Assembly: GCA_958449715.1 (NCBI GenBank)
Contig: CAUDIU010000087.1
Location: 1-6,300, forward strand
Length of the DNA: 6,300 bases
Origin: an uncultured Clostridium sp.
GTDB lineage: Bacteria > Cyanobacteriota > Vampirovibrionia > Gastranaerophilales > Gastranaerophilaceae
Reading direction: 5' to 3'
The position numbers and the translations under genes are program-made. This document shows positions 5,706 to 6,300 of this stretch, one piece after another (the stretch's first letter is position 1; each line of letters starts with the position of its first letter). A model generated the notes under the pieces. The model was not told the origin of the DNA, searched no databases, and saw only the letters and a program-made list of their open reading frames with translations.

Positions 5706-6300
5706 CTAAAAACCTACAGGATAATCTTTTGGAATTACAAAATTATTACATTCAATAAGAGCTGTACAATATATACCAAAAGCAAATCCTCCAGATGGGG
5801 CACCAACCTTACAATTATTTATAGCTGCTGCTCTATTATTCTTAATTTTTTCACAAAAGAAATCATTAGAATCAGGATAATCCTGAGAACCTGTAATAAA
5901 ATACCTATTATCATCAACAATAAAATTAAAAGGAAATACATTCCGTCCCACAATTCTTTCTTTTGGACCTGACAATATATCAACTAAAAAAGTTCCTTTT
6001 CTTCTTGATGCGCCTATAGTTCCCCCAGGACGAAACATTATACCAACACCATTATTTAATATGTATTTATAGTAATAACCACTAGAAGAAGTTCCATCTA
6101 TGCTTTTTACCGTTGTATCACAAGATGGATCATCATCTTGCTTCTTACATCGCTGAACTATTTTCAAATATGGAGCAAAATATTTTTCAAATATCTCTTT
6201 ATCCCAATTATCTAAAACCCAATCATACGGATCTCCATTATCTATTGCAGACAATCTAACCATATTTTGCAGAATATTATAAGTTGTATATAACTTTTTT
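5706..6300 (-). CDS. Probable pilin-like protein, divergent (5' partial)
   Basis: The frame runs from a TAG at 5706-5708 through the window's right edge, giving 197 visible residues. The ATG at 6263 is internal because 12 more codons (KKLYTTYNILQN) continue upstream without a stop. No prepilin signal is visible since the N-terminus is cut off, so the assignment is by comparison with the pilin at 2490-3161. After a helical KKLYTTYNILQN segment, equivalent to LHKVYNEIQQ there, comes a cysteine pair (C51, C60). Then follow SIDGTSSSGYYYKYIL, like SINGTTVSG...NAYVL, and FLVDILSGPKERIVGRNVF, like LLIDINGKQGPN..GRDFF. The C-terminus has further cysteines (C149, C163, C178, C184) and ends IPKDYPVGF, a tail I recall from Gastranaerophilales pilin-like proteins. 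It is probably an exported filament subunit or pseudopilin. Ending on the mutase's terminator, it appears to belong to a separate transcription unit. Confidence 0.65.
   Translation of the reverse strand, partial: KKLYTTYNILQNMVRLSAIDNGDPYDWVLDNWDKEIFEKYFAPYLKIVQRCKKQDDDPSCDTTVKSIDGTSSSGYYYKYILNNGVGIMFRPGGTIGASRRKGTFLVDILSGPKERIVGRNVFPFNFIVDDNRYFITGSQDYPDSNDFFCEKIKNNRAAAINNCKVGAPSGGFAFGIYCTALIECNNFVIPKDYPVGF

Noticed and set aside
5691..5972. Plus-strand open frame of 93 codons opposite the partial pilin-like gene
   Set aside because: It starts inside the right arm of the terminator hairpin and gives an Ile/Lys/Asn-rich product without recognisable features; the minus-strand frame is longer and continues past the window edge.

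Overview
The window reads as an ordinary stretch of chromosome from an AT-rich bacterium. The best fit is a gut cyanobacterium-related lineage such as Gastranaerophilales (Vampirovibrionia, formerly Melainabacteria). The main clue is a stand-alone pilin-like gene with an AFTLAEVLVTLGIIGVV-type N-terminus, an internal DINGKQGPN box and a C-terminal NDNWEMNY; such genes are, from memory, abundant in that group. Codon usage is strongly A/T at third positions throughout. Other AT-rich, pilin-bearing phyla (Elusimicrobia, Fusobacteria) cannot be excluded from sequence alone.

Layout. At the left edge (2-907, +) is the 3' part of a gene for a protein with a long Pro/Gln/Ala-rich linker followed by HEAT-like helical repeats. 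A perfect 36-nt palindrome (935-970) separates it from a convergent two-gene operon on the minus strand (995-2378) encoding two PlsC-family acyltransferase paralogues, whose reading frames overlap by 20 nt. Upstream of these, also on the minus strand, is a single pilin-like gene (2490-3161) with its own promoter and its own hairpin terminator. A 232-bp divergent intergenic region (3162-3393) separates it from a large plus-strand phosphohexomutase gene (3394-5658). That gene ends in a C/G-rich hairpin (5659-5704) shared with a convergent, 5'-truncated gene (5706-6300, -), which looks like a second, divergent pilin-like protein.

Functionally this is a mix. The acyltransferases belong to membrane phospholipid synthesis. 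The mutase belongs to sugar-phosphate metabolism (glucose-1-P/glucose-6-P or a related pair, feeding glycogen or surface polysaccharide). The two pilin-like proteins are exported, filament-type or pseudopilin-type surface proteins. I see no CRISPR array, transposase, phage gene, tRNA or rRNA, and no clear sign of an undescribed multigene system. The most unusual points are FPQG in place of FPEG in both acyltransferases, the large and divergent phosphohexomutase, and the paralogous singleton pilins.
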